DNA of 64,000 nt from G963664585 sp963664585 (GTDB taxonomy: Bacteria; Bacillota; Clostridia; Oscillospirales; Ruminococcaceae), in the NCBI GenBank assembly GCA_963664585.2, contig CAXXEO010000016.1, positions 1 to 64,000 of the forward strand, read 5' to 3'. Shown one piece after another: positions 43,929 to 51,950 of the stretch (its first letter is position 1; every line of letters starts with the position of its first letter). The notes under the pieces are model-generated. The model saw only the letters and a program-made list of their open reading frames with translations, made no database searches and was not told where the DNA came from. Both the position numbers and the translations under genes were made by a program.

Positions 43929-44576
43929 TTAAAACGTGATCTTTTCTTGTTCTGACACATTACTATCCGGCGTATATTTTCCTTCAGTCAAAAACTCTGC
44001 AATAGCGACGCATTGCTCAAGATCTAATTTTGCTTCTCTGAAGCTTGCTTCCAAAATGTCGACACGATCAATTGTGGAATGGCGAATATCGCATTGATAA
44101 AAACTGGTTTCATAAAAAATTGCTTCGTCAAACTCGCAACTGTTCATCTTACACTGATTAAAATGACATTTGGTGAGGTCTGCACCGAAAAATCGGATAT
44201 TGCATAAATCCTGTTTCTGAAATGATAGCTTTCGCAGATTGGTGTATGACCAATCGCCGCCCTTAATTTGTAGAATTGCGCAATCGGCATCACGAAAATC
44301 CGAACCAGTCATTTTACACTCTTCCAACGTGGTCGCAAAAAAGGAAGCATTTTTGAATTGACAGGACAGAAATGCACAGCTTTTGACATTCACACCGTTT
44401 AGCCGTGCATTTGTAAAGTCACAGGAGTCAAATGTGCAATTATAAATCACCTTAACATCAGTAAAGTCTGTCCAATGGAATATGCATTTTGTAAACTTTA
44501 TGCGGGACATATCCTCCATCTCAATAATGGCATTAGAAAAATTTTCGCCCGTATAGGCGGACTCGTCAAACTTCAT
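43929..44576 (-). CDS. pentapeptide-repeat protein
   Basis: 215 residues. Repeating A/C-(D/N)-(L/F)-x-x units run from about residue 25 to 195 (TDFTDVKVIYNCTFDSCDFT, NARLNGVNVKSCAFL, ADLTKCHFNQCKMNSCEFDE), forming a right-handed quadrilateral beta-helix. A short non-repeat interruption (LQIKGGDWSYTNLRKLSFQK) lies mid-protein, and a C-terminal helix (LDLEQCVAIAEFL) may mediate dimerisation. Length and layout resemble Qnr-type gyrase-protection proteins, but pentapeptide proteins are diverse and this role is only a possibility. It stands alone between repeat copy 8 and a hypothetical gene. Confidence 0.85.
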   Translation of the reverse strand: MKFDESAYTGENFSNAIIEMEDMSRIKFTKCIFHWTDFTDVKVIYNCTFDSCDFTNARLNGVNVKSCAFLSCQFKNASFFATTLEECKMTGSDFRDADCAILQIKGGDWSYTNLRKLSFQKQDLCNIRFFGADLTKCHFNQCKMNSCEFDEAIFYETSFYQCDIRHSTIDRVDILEASFREAKLDLEQCVAIAEFLTEGKYTPDSNVSEQEKITF

Positions 44577-44715
44577 ATGTTAACCTCATAGGGGCAGCCA
44601 GGATTAATTGTGCAAAGCTGCCCGTGTAATTATGTATGGTGTTGTATCACCATATAGAGTTCCTGCATGCGCCAGCCTCATTGTATCACCCCCTCAGCCA
44701 ATTGCGTTGGTAAGC

Positions 44716-45102
44716 TCAGATTTCTTCATCATCAGCATCATCGGCCACGATTTCCGGTGTTGCTTTGGAAACTTTGGACTTCTTTGCTTTGCTTTTGGGC
44801 GTAGTTTTCTTCTTTAGTGACAACAATACAGCTTCTTTTTCTGCCCTGCGGTTTTCATCCTCAATGCGCTTTTGTTCCTGCTCGGCTTCAATGCAGGCTT
44901 GTATCTGCCTGATTTCATCCATTTGTTTTTCCTGCAAAAGAGGATTGCAGAGCGTCAAAAAGCTTTCAAATGCCGAGGGATAGAGAAAGCTTTTGGTTGT
45001 GTGCGACTCGGAGAACTCCACAGTGATAACGTCAATCGATTGATCGGTCACACGACCCATTCCAAATCGGTTGTGCTGCACCTGCTCGTTAACTATATCC
45101 AT
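44716..45102 (-). CDS. hypothetical protein with KOW/CarD-like N-terminus and basic tail
   Basis: 128 residues; AAAGGATGAATCGAA precedes ATG 45102. The N-terminal 50 residues (QVQHNRFGMGRVTDQSIDVI, TVEFSESHTTKSFLYPSAF) have the small beta-barrel pattern of CarD/UvrD-type RNAP-interacting modules. Then follow a charged coiled coil (EKQMDEIRQIQACIEAEQEQ) and a Lys/Ser-rich tail ending in acidic residues. Function unknown. It lies immediately after the carD remnant on the same strand. Confidence 0.65.
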   Translation of the reverse strand: MDIVNEQVQHNRFGMGRVTDQSIDVITVEFSESHTTKSFLYPSAFESFLTLCNPLLQEKQMDEIRQIQACIEAEQEQKRIEDENRRAEKEAVLLSLKKKTTPKSKAKKSKVSKATPEIVADDADDEEI

Positions 45103-45108
45103 TTCGAT

Positions 45109-45323
45109 TCATCCTTTCTTTATGAGAGGCGTGTTTTCGAGTGTCCTTATCCGCCTCTCGATATAGCCTTTTACATCACTTTTTTCGATACCAAGTGCGA
45201 CTGCAAATTCACCGTAGAGCAGTTCCTCGGCCTGCTTCATGAATTTCTCATCTATTTGACTAAGTTTTGTATCTTACATACACCGGTATACCCATAAATG
45301 ATCAGGTCTCCGACCTGATACAT
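45109..45323 (-). pseudogene. CarD/CdnL-family regulator with internal deletion
   Basis: From ATG 45323 the frame reads MYQVGDLIIYGYTGVCKIQN, the start of Clostridia CarD/CdnL proteins, and stops after 23 residues. In another frame directly following comes the family C-terminus: IDEKFMKQAEELLYGEFAVA, then LGIEKSDVKGYIERRIRTLE, ending KKG at 45109. The middle of about 90 residues is missing, so an internal out-of-frame deletion has fused the ends. CarD proteins bind the RNA polymerase beta subunit and modulate promoter opening; this copy cannot work. Confidence 0.75.
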
Positions 45324-45363
45324 CGCAAAGTTCATCTCCTCTTGTGAAAATGAGTTGTTTTTA

Positions 45364-45624
45364 CTATTGCGGCTGATTCCATGGTTGTGTGCCTCCGTAA
45401 TACTTCTTTGATATATTTGACTGCGTCGTTTCGTCCAATGTAGCAAGCCTGTTTTTTATAAATTTAAGTGTTGTAATCCGTTCTTCCTTTGTATGCTTGA
45501 AAGGGCAACTCTCACCTTGACACGCTGGGATATTCAGCCAATAGCACTCGCCAGCCTCGGACAACCCCGCGCAGTTCGGCAACTCCAATAATTCCGAATT
45601 TGAATTACGAGTCAATATCGCCAT
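45364..45624 (-). CDS. small cysteine-containing protein of unknown function
   Basis: About 86 residues from ATG 45624 (GCAGGTGA upstream). Four cysteines lie in LPNCAGLSEAGECYWLNIPA and CQGESCPFKHTKEER, a possible zinc site. The C-terminal helix (TTLKFIKNRLATLDETTQ) ends SKKYYGGTQPW. The upstream extension to 45732 has no ribosome site. I believe similar small proteins exist in Clostridia but know no function. It lies just upstream of the carD remnant. Confidence 0.6.
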   Translation of the reverse strand: MAILTRNSNSELLELPNCAGLSEAGECYWLNIPACQGESCPFKHTKEERITTLKFIKNRLATLDETTQSNISKKYYGGTQPWNQPQ

Positions 45625-46052
45625 GATATCACCTGCTTTCATGATAGCTTCAGCAGTTTTTCCTGATACAGTCCCGTGTAGCATGAGGCGCATGACGCTG
45701 TTTGTCGGAACCGGTAACACCCGTAAATACAAACAGCTTTTTGTGGGTATTTCAATATCTATAATTTTTATTCTTGCTTCACGGAAAATGATGTTGCCCT
45801 ATAGTGAGTCCACTCCACAAAATAGCTTTCAGCATACGATGAGCATTTGAAAACTACATATATTTAGAACAGCGTAAGCTTTGACAACTGGACTTACGTT
45901 CGTCAAAACTACACGCTATAGTTTAATTTTAGCATACTTTTTCACCCAGATGTAAGTAAAACTTTTCGTTAATAACCTATTTTTGCGTTTTTTACTTTTA
46001 AGAGCAGACCAGACTTTCGTCCAATCTGCCCTTAAAGCGGTGCGCTTGACTC
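45625..46052. other. gene-free stretch
   Basis: AT-rich, 430 bp. Possible minus-strand promoter elements lie near 45860-45910 (TTGTCA ... AATATA), upstream of the 45624 gene. No coding sequence or repeat is recognised. Confidence 0.4.
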
Positions 46053-46241
46053 TTATTTGAAGTAATTTCCATAGTCATACGAGTTAAACTGCTTTTTGAG
46101 CTTTACGATAATAGAACCATCTTCTTGTGTACTCACATCATCAATTTTATATTGAGTGTGCTTCTTATCCAATCTGGATTTAAAAGTCTCAAACTCTTCC
46201 TTAGGCTCAAAACGGATTGTCTGCTCTAAGCAACAACTCAA
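46053..46241 (-). CDS. possible small protein
   Basis: 62 residues from TTG 46241. The part TIRFEPKEEFETFKSRLDKK and DDVSTQEDGSIIVKLKKQF has an alpha/beta, protein-like composition. No ribosome site is evident, and it could be the tail of a degraded gene. No family recognised. Confidence 0.35.
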   Translation of the reverse strand: MSCCLEQTIRFEPKEEFETFKSRLDKKHTQYKIDDVSTQEDGSIIVKLKKQFNSYDYGNYFK

Positions 46242-46321
46242 GACAATTATGTGTCTGATGATGCCAAATAAAAGCTGGTCTGTCTTCAGTCAACGGCGGC
46301 GCCGTCCTGAAAATTCCCGCT

Positions 46322-47710
46322 TCAGGATGGGTTTTCTGTTAGTGAGATTTCATTAACAACCACTCGATTTTTCTCCCATTTACCGAGCCTGTAGTAGATG
46401 AAAATTGAGATACTGCAAAGCAGCCAACCCACGGGATACCCAAGCGCCACGGGTATCACTGTGCCTAAAAGCCTAGATGCCGCGTAGAGGTATAGCTGAC
46501 GAAACACTACGAAGGACATCAGCATGATGATCATTGGCGCTTTCGTGTCTCCCGCGCCGCGCAGCGCGCAAGAATAAATCTGATTTATAACGCAAAGCAG
46601 ATAGAAAGGTGAGATGATACGAATGAACATTGTGCCATATTCCAGCACTTGAGGATCAGAGTTGAACATGGAAATCATTGGCTTTGCGAATGTTATTAAA
46701 GGAAGGATGAGTATCGCTGTGGTGATAAGCGATATGACAACCGCGCGGTGGGTGCCGGTCTTTGCACGTTTCACATCGTTAGCGCCCAGATTTTGACCCA
46801 CGAATGTAGTCGTCGACAGCGCAAGCGATTGTATGGGCAGTAGTGCAAACTGATCGATCTTGCTGTAGGAAGACCACCCTGCCATACAGGCCGAGCCGAA
46901 CTGGTTAATGTACGATTGCACGAACACGTTTGAAAATGATGTTATGGCATGCTGGAGCGCGGACGGTATGCCAATCTTCCATATTTTACGCAGTATTACA
47001 ACGTTCAGCCTCATGTGGCTCCAGGTGATTTGGTATGAACTTATCGAGCGCGTCAGTACCGCGAGCACCAGTACTGCCGACAGGCACTGCGCGATCACCG
47101 TCGCTATGGCGACGCCCGCGATGCCCCAGCCAAAGCTTATTACGAACACCAGATCCAGTACCGTATTGGTCAGCGCGGAAACGACCAGAAAGTAAAGCGG
47201 ACGCCTGGAATCGCCCACGGCCCGCAGTATGCCGGAGCCCATATTGTAAACGAGAAGGCCCGTGACACCGAAGAAATAGATGTACAAGTACTGGGCAGCC
47301 CCGTCGAATACGTCGTCCGGCGTGGACATAAAGCGTAACATGTACGGTACCATCAGGACACCGATCAGCGTGAAGATTGCACACAAAATAAAGGTCATCA
47401 CCATCGTCGTATGAACTGCGTCATGCACGTTTTTGTCGTCGCGTGCGCCATAATACTGTGATATAATAACGCTTGCGCCGGATGCGAGCCCCATGAAGAA
47501 ACCGATCAAAGTGTTTATGATTGGTGTGACACTGCCAACCGCAGCCAGCGCTTCCTTTCCAACAAAGTTGCCCACGACAATGCTGTCCACGGTATTGTAC
47601 ATCACCTGGAATATATTGCCGATCAAGAGCGGCACTGCAAACGCGATCAGGTGCCGTGTGATACTGCCTTCGGTCATATTTGTGTCTTGGCGACTGAAAA
47701 ATGAAGCCAT
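46322..47710 (-). CDS. MATE-family multidrug/Na+ antiporter
   Basis: 462 residues with GGGGAAACAAAA before ATG 47710. Twelve helices in two six-helix bundles: AFAVPLLIGNIFQVMYNTVD, SIVVGNFVGKEALAAVGSV (bundle 1), GWSSYSKIDQFALLPIQSLA, STTTFVGQNLGANDVKRAK (bundle 2), as in DinF/NorM-like MATE exporters. It extrudes cationic compounds using Na+ or H+. Substrate unknown. It is monocistronic, with a 12-bp tandem repeat 90 bp upstream of its start. Confidence 0.9.
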   Translation of the reverse strand: MASFFSRQDTNMTEGSITRHLIAFAVPLLIGNIFQVMYNTVDSIVVGNFVGKEALAAVGSVTPIINTLIGFFMGLASGASVIISQYYGARDDKNVHDAVHTTMVMTFILCAIFTLIGVLMVPYMLRFMSTPDDVFDGAAQYLYIYFFGVTGLLVYNMGSGILRAVGDSRRPLYFLVVSALTNTVLDLVFVISFGWGIAGVAIATVIAQCLSAVLVLAVLTRSISSYQITWSHMRLNVVILRKIWKIGIPSALQHAITSFSNVFVQSYINQFGSACMAGWSSYSKIDQFALLPIQSLALSTTTFVGQNLGANDVKRAKTGTHRAVVISLITTAILILPLITFAKPMISMFNSDPQVLEYGTMFIRIISPFYLLCVINQIYSCALRGAGDTKAPMIIMLMSFVVFRQLYLYAASRLLGTVIPVALGYPVGWLLCSISIFIYYRLGKWEKNRVVVNEISLTENPS

Positions 47711-47800
47711 ATATTTTTGTTTCCCCTTATCTTTATGTATATCAAAAGGACTTATTTATTATAATCCTTGTTTCGGCATTTGGATATAGCGAATCTAAGC

Positions 47801-47841
47801 AATAGTGTAAGTAATAGCGTATGTAATGGTGTAAGTGATAG
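47801..47841. repeat. 12-bp tandem repeat upstream of the MATE gene
   Basis: AATAGTGTAAGT, AATAGCGTATGT, AATGGTGTAAGT and a partial fourth unit GATAG. It lies about 90-130 bp upstream of the MATE start. Confidence 0.6.
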
Positions 47842-47879
47842 AGCTAATTTTTACAAATTTCAGCTCACTTTTTAGGACA

Positions 47880-47923
47880 TAAAAAAGGCCGCACAATCAA
47901 GCTTTTTAGGCTTAACTGTGCGG
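47880..47923 (-). terminator. terminator of the tRNA-Ser transcript
   Basis: Minus-strand CCGCACA ... TGTGCGG stem with an inner TTAAGC/GCTT, followed by CCTTTTTT. It is just downstream of the tRNA-Ser(GCT) gene. Confidence 0.85.
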
Positions 47924-47927
47924 ATTT

Positions 47928-48018
47928 TGGCGGAGAAGGAGGGACTCGAACCCTCGCGCCGGTTTCCCGACCTACGCCCTTAGCAGGGGCGCCTCGTCAC
48001 CAACTTGAGTACTTCTCC
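47928..48018 (-). tRNA. tRNA-Ser(GCT), CCA encoded
   Basis: 91 nt class II tRNA: acceptor GGAGAAG/CTTCTCC, anticodon arm CCCCT-GCT-AAGGG, long variable arm, T-arm GGTTCGAGTCC, discriminator G and genomic CCA (47928-47930). It decodes AGC/AGU. Confidence 0.95.
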
Positions 48019-48051
48019 ATGGTAACAGTGATACAAATATTCAGATGTTTT

Positions 48052-48138
48052 TGGCGGAGAGGGTGGGATTCGAACCCACGGCTCTCGCGAGTCACTGGTT
48101 TTCAAGACCAGCTCCTTAAACCGCTCGGACACCTCTCC
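48052..48138 (-). tRNA. tRNA-Ser(TGA), CCA encoded
   Basis: 87 nt class II tRNA: acceptor GGAGAGG/CCTCTCC, anticodon stem-loop CTGGT-CTTGAAA-ACCAG (TGA), long variable arm, T-arm GGTTCGAATCC, discriminator G and CCA (48052-48054). It decodes UCN with wobble and is co-transcribed with the neighbouring tRNA-Ser. Confidence 0.95.
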
Positions 48139-48271
48139 ATAGTGTAGCGAAAATTATTGTAGCATAATGATTCTTCCCAGTCAAGGGAAAAAGAAGGACA
48201 AGCAGCCAGTATTTGGGCCGTCGTCCATTTTTTATTCTATATCTTTAATTGACGTGTGACTGAAAAAATGA

Positions 48272-48385
48272 CACTAGTACAATGCAACATCTTTAACTTT
48301 TATATTCACCCGCCTTGGGTGGGGGAATATAAAAGAACATTTAACCCATTACCATAAAAGATTTAGATTTTACAAGACACTAGGA
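48272..48385. repeat. family B repeat with central hairpin
   Basis: About 114 bp from CACTAGTACAATGCAACATC to AGACACTAGG, with related inverted ends and a hairpin CTTTTATATTC-ACCCGCC-TTG-GGTGGGG-GAATATAAAAG (48297-48335). It lies between the tRNAs and the MFS gene. The fragments at 37387 and 38603 appear related. Confidence 0.55.
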
Positions 48386-48472
48386 TGCGGGGCATATTTG
48401 ATGCGCAGAATTTAAATCAGAATAGAAGCCGCCTGTGCGTTCCAAGAATATTAGGATAATGATAATGAAGTG

Positions 48473-48502
48473 TTTACTATAGAAGTATTGTAATGATATA
48501 AT
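48473..48502 (+). promoter_or_regulatory. probable promoter of the MFS gene
   Basis: TTTACT (48473-48478) and TATAAT (48497-48502) with 18 bp between them, about 100 bp upstream of the MFS start. A CCCGGCT/AGCTGGG hairpin lies in the leader near 48545. Confidence 0.5.
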
Positions 48503-48604
48503 ACACTAAGTTACAGTAAAAACTATTTTTATTATGCTTTTTCACCCGGCTAAGCTGGGACTTTTGATTTTCTTTAATATGACGAAGAAAGAAGCGAATA
48601 TTAG

Positions 48605-49855
48605 ATGCAGCAGACGGGCGGCAAAAAGGTTTTTTACGGCTGGTATATAGTGATTGGTGGGGCGATCATTACAGGGGCAGGCATAGGCATTTTTTCTAAC
48701 TGCCTGGGAGTCTTTGTCAAGCCGGTTTGTGAAGCGCTCGGCTTCTCGCGTGGTCAGTTCACTTTGTATTCGACGATTTCAGCGGTCAGTGCCATGATGA
48801 TGCTGCCCTGGTATGGCGAAATGTTCAGAAAAAGGGCTATGAAGAATATTATGCTTTGCAGCTCAATCTGCTGCGGTCTGGTGCCGTTGGGCTACTCCTT
48901 TTGCACAAAGCTGTGGCAGTTCTATCTTTTCGCATTTATCAACGGTGTAATGATTAACGGAATCACAATGATGGCCATTGGTGTACTGGTCAATAACTGG
49001 TTTTCTGAGAAAAAGGGAATTGCTACCGGCATCGCTTATTCAGGTTCTGGACTGACAGCAGCCATTATGGTTCCCGTTGTGGGTCGTGTGATTGAAACGT
49101 ACGGGTGGCAATGGGGCTACCGGTTGCTGGGCTTATTGGGAATGTCAATTCTTGTGCCAACTGTACTGATGATTATCAAGATCACACCTGAAGAAATGAA
49201 CCTTAAGCCTTTGGGCGCCGACAAACAGCAAGGCGACGGGGCAATCAAGCAAGAGCTTTATGGCCTTACGCGAAATGAAGCAGTCAAAACGACAACGTTC
49301 TTTCTTTTAATGGCGGCCTTTTTTACCGTGGGCTTCGGGGTGTCAGGCATGCAGCAGCATACAATTCCTTATCTCACAGATATTGGCTATAGCAGTGCTT
49401 TTGCCAATTCCATTGTATCTGCGTTAATGACCGCTATGATCTGCGGTAAAATGGGTCTGGGCGCTCTTTTTGACCGATTTGGCACTTTGATTGGCAGTAT
49501 TGTGGGCGGTCTCACCATTCTTGCCTCCGCCATTTTGCTTCATTTTGCCGGCATTCCAATCATCCCCTGGGTATATGCATTTTTTATTGGCATCTCAGCG
49601 GCAGTTGGCTCTGTTCCTACCAACTATTTAACCGGCGCCTATTTCGGAAACAAAGAGTTTTCACGCATCTATTCAATTATTACAATGGCCACGTCCCTGG
49701 GAAGCGCTATAGGGGTCCCGCTGTCAGGATGGATTTACGATCAAACAGGCTCTTATATGACCGCCTGGCATCTATATGTGTGTAGCTCGGCACTGGGTGT
49801 TCTGCTTTTGATTTTGGCTCATTTTTCGAGTCGGAAGATTGTTCTGGAAGACTGA
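48605..49855 (+). CDS. MFS transporter (oxalate/formate- or monocarboxylate-type)
   Basis: 416 residues, twelve helices. The N-terminus FYGWYIVIGGAIITGAGIGI and the segments LGFSRGQFTLYSTISAVSAM, GVLVNNWFSEKKGIATGIAY, ITPEEMNLKPLG are typical of the MFS branch including oxalate:formate antiporters and monocarboxylate carriers. A GLGALFDRFG loop links helices 8-9. An organic-acid substrate is plausible but not shown. Not linked to the gcl cluster. A terminator follows directly. Confidence 0.85.
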   Translation: MQQTGGKKVFYGWYIVIGGAIITGAGIGIFSNCLGVFVKPVCEALGFSRGQFTLYSTISAVSAMMMLPWYGEMFRKRAMKNIMLCSSICCGLVPLGYSFCTKLWQFYLFAFINGVMINGITMMAIGVLVNNWFSEKKGIATGIAYSGSGLTAAIMVPVVGRVIETYGWQWGYRLLGLLGMSILVPTVLMIIKITPEEMNLKPLGADKQQGDGAIKQELYGLTRNEAVKTTTFFLLMAAFFTVGFGVSGMQQHTIPYLTDIGYSSAFANSIVSALMTAMICGKMGLGALFDRFGTLIGSIVGGLTILASAILLHFAGIPIIPWVYAFFIGISAAVGSVPTNYLTGAYFGNKEFSRIYSIITMATSLGSAIGVPLSGWIYDQTGSYMTAWHLYVCSSALGVLLLILAHFSSRKIVLED

Positions 49856-49868
49856 CTAGATATACATA

Positions 49869-49904
49869 AAGCCCATCCCTGCGATATAGGGATGGGCCCT
49901 TTTG
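49869..49904. terminator. terminator between MFS gene and ogg
   Basis: GCCCATCCCT pairs with AGGGATGGGC around GCGATAT, followed by CCTTTT. It serves the convergent genes on both strands. Confidence 0.85.
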
Positions 49905-49939
49905 TTTGATACGGAATATGTGGTGAGATCAGTCGTTTG

Positions 49940-50809
49940 TCAGACTGTGATCTTTTCCTCAGGCAGCAGTGCATCAGGGCAGAGTCGGACATAGTGAAAC
50001 AGATACTGTTGTGCGATCCCCGCATAGGGAAGGGCGTATTCCGGGAGTCCATCGGCAAGAAGACGGTCCATAGCACGGCCAATCCACACATCGACGGGAA
50101 AACATTCCATCCGCCCAAAGCCAAAAAGAAGGGCACAGTCGGCCACCTTGATGCCAACGCCGGTGATCAGCCTGAGATGAGCACGCGCGTCCTCAAGCGG
50201 CATTTCTGCAATGACAGCGAGATCAACCTCTCCGTTGGACACTTTGCGAGCCGCGTCGATAACATACCTTGCCCGAAAGCCACATCGTACCGGGTTTAGG
50301 TCCTCTGTAGAAAGGGTAGCCAGTCTTTCAGCAGTGGGAAAGGCATAGTCATCTGGGCCGATAGGCTCACCAAAATATTTGCAGAGTCTTTCCAGAATTC
50401 CCTTTATGCGTTTGATATTGTTGTTTTGGCTGATAATGAAGCTGCACAGAGCCTCCCAGCCATCCTGTCGCAAAATCCGCATGCCTGGCGCAAAGGAAGT
50501 CGCCTTTTTTAAAACCTCGTTCTGGGAAATGAGCACTTTAATTTGCTCATAGTCGGTTCCAAAATCAAAATAATTGAACCAAATGTCCTCAAATTCTTTT
50601 ATCCCCATTTGGTGAAAGATAACCCGGTCACCCTCTTTCGACAATCTGCATACACGTCCGAAAGCAATTCCTCGAAAGCTGCCATCCAGCAGGGGAGCCC
50701 AGCGAAAGCTCTGTCCGCAGTCCAGAGTTTGACTAAGGTCAAAGTCTCTGACTTCGTCTAGGATAATATTCCCGTTTTCCTCATAAATACGCAAGATTTT
50801 AAACCTCAT
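49940..50809 (-). CDS. ogg: 8-oxoguanine DNA glycosylase (Ogg1 type)
   Basis: 289 residues. N-terminal OGG_N domain (LDCGQSFRWAPLLDGSFRGI), then HhH-GPD: FIISQNNNIKRIKGILERLC, helix-hairpin-helix LRLITGVGIKVADCALLFGF with catalytic Lys221, and FPVDVWIGRAM with Asp240. It removes 8-oxoG from DNA and nicks the strand (bifunctional lyase). It is convergent with the MFS gene and has no operon partner. Length is normal for the bacterial Ogg1-like family. Confidence 0.9.
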   Translation of the reverse strand: MRFKILRIYEENGNIILDEVRDFDLSQTLDCGQSFRWAPLLDGSFRGIAFGRVCRLSKEGDRVIFHQMGIKEFEDIWFNYFDFGTDYEQIKVLISQNEVLKKATSFAPGMRILRQDGWEALCSFIISQNNNIKRIKGILERLCKYFGEPIGPDDYAFPTAERLATLSTEDLNPVRCGFRARYVIDAARKVSNGEVDLAVIAEMPLEDARAHLRLITGVGIKVADCALLFGFGRMECFPVDVWIGRAMDRLLADGLPEYALPYAGIAQQYLFHYVRLCPDALLPEEKITV

Positions 50810-51264
50810 ATTAATTGATGTACAATGCTTTACTTTACTCGTTTCATAGTTTCACTTGAAAAAAAGCAGCTCTTGGCTGGCCACCTGCAAAACACAGGCT
50901 AGACCCTCACAAGTTATAAATCCATTATATCACAGACCGGTTAATAATTAAAAACATCTGTCGATAGATTGAGTGACAAGTGGTGTAAACTTCTTGTATC
51001 GATAAAAATTTTTCAAAAAATAGCTAACACTTCTCCACAAAGGCTATGTGAAAACTTTCGCATGAAGTAAAGCACTTTTCCACACATTAAACCGAGTTTT
51101 CAACAGGTATGTTAAAATATCCGTCTCAAAAGCTATTACTACATGTAATATCAAAAGATATTTTAACGCAAATGAGAAAAAATGTTCGTATGTTAAGAAG
51201 CTTTTTCCGTATATGGAAGCGGCATGTAGGTCAGAATAACATAAAATGGAAAGGTTGTGGGGAG
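50810..51264. other. intergenic region with DnaA-box-like cluster
   Basis: Contains TTCTCCACA (51031), TGTGAAAAC (51047, reverse of GTTTTCACA), TTTTCCACA (51076) and TTTTCAACA (51097), each one or two bases from the DnaA consensus TTATCCACA. The rest is AT-rich without a gene. It lies between ogg and the small membrane-protein gene. Confidence 0.45.
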
Positions 51265-51528
51265 ATGCTCAGAGGGGTAAGCAGAGGGGTCATTGAAATC
51301 ACCGAAATGGAAAATCAGTATTTTGAGCGTGCAGTGCTGTATATCCGCCCTTCTCAGAAACGCGAGGAGGGGGCCCTTATTTCGCGGGGAGAAGAGTACA
51401 TTGGTGGCCTGCTCGCCCAGAGCCCGGCGAGACGTCGGGTGGTCATGAAATATCTGCCCTGTATTGTACGGCTGATTACGGGTGGTGTAATCGGAAGCCT
51501 GATTACTTTTTTCCTTTTGACGCGGTAA
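51265..51528 (+). CDS. small protein with C-terminal membrane helix, unknown function
   Basis: About 87 residues from ATG 51265; AAAGG lies ten bases upstream. The longer frame from 51109 crosses the DnaA-box-like region and is unlikely. MLRGVSRGVIEITEMENQYF and ERAVLYIRPSQKREEGALIS form a soluble part. The C-terminus YLPCIVRLITGGVIGSLITF is a membrane helix. I recall similar tail-anchored proteins in Clostridia, with no function known. It precedes the tandem repeat and rlmB. Confidence 0.6.
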   Translation: MLRGVSRGVIEITEMENQYFERAVLYIRPSQKREEGALISRGEEYIGGLLAQSPARRRVVMKYLPCIVRLITGGVIGSLITFFLLTR

Positions 51529-51559
51529 GTGCCCTTTGTTTTTTTTGTCGCATATGGTA

Positions 51560-51905
51560 TAATAAGCGCAAAAGCGCTTATTATACCGGCTTTTATGCCC
51601 CGCCGGCTCACCCCACCGAATGGGATATCGCCGACGATGGGCAATTACAGCATAAACCCAGAGGATTTATACTGTAATAAGCGCAAAAGCGCTTATTATA
51701 TCGGTTTTTATGTCCCGCCGGCTCACCCCACCGAATGGGATATCGCCGACGATGGGCAATTACAGCATAAACCCAGAGGATTTATACTGTAATAAGCGCA
51801 AAAGCGCTTATTATATCGGTTTTTATGTCCCGCCGGCTCACCCCACCGAATGGGATATCGCCTATGACGGGCAATTATTACATAATAAACTCTTTAGATT
51901 TATAA
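51560..51905 (+). repeat. three tandem copies of a 115-bp unit
   Basis: Units start at 51560, 51675 and 51790. Each opens with the hairpin AATAAGCGC-AAAA-GCGCTTATT and continues through CCGCCGGCTCACCCC and CGAATGGGATATCGCC to GAGGATTTATACTG; the last unit diverges at its end. Because 115 is not a multiple of three, the same peptide (VPPAHPTEWDIADDGQL) appears in each frame in turn. It lies directly upstream of rlmB. Confidence 0.9.
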
Positions 51906-51950
51906 GATAACATCAGCTTAAAAATGACGAAAAAAGGTGCGGGGGTAAAA

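Noticed and set aside
51031..51105. Chromosomal replication origin
   Set aside because: No dnaA, dnaN, rpmH or parAB genes and no exact TTATCCACA box are present.
51560..51905. Possible CRISPR array
   Set aside because: The repeats are 115 bp, directly abutting and without unique spacers; no cas genes are nearby.
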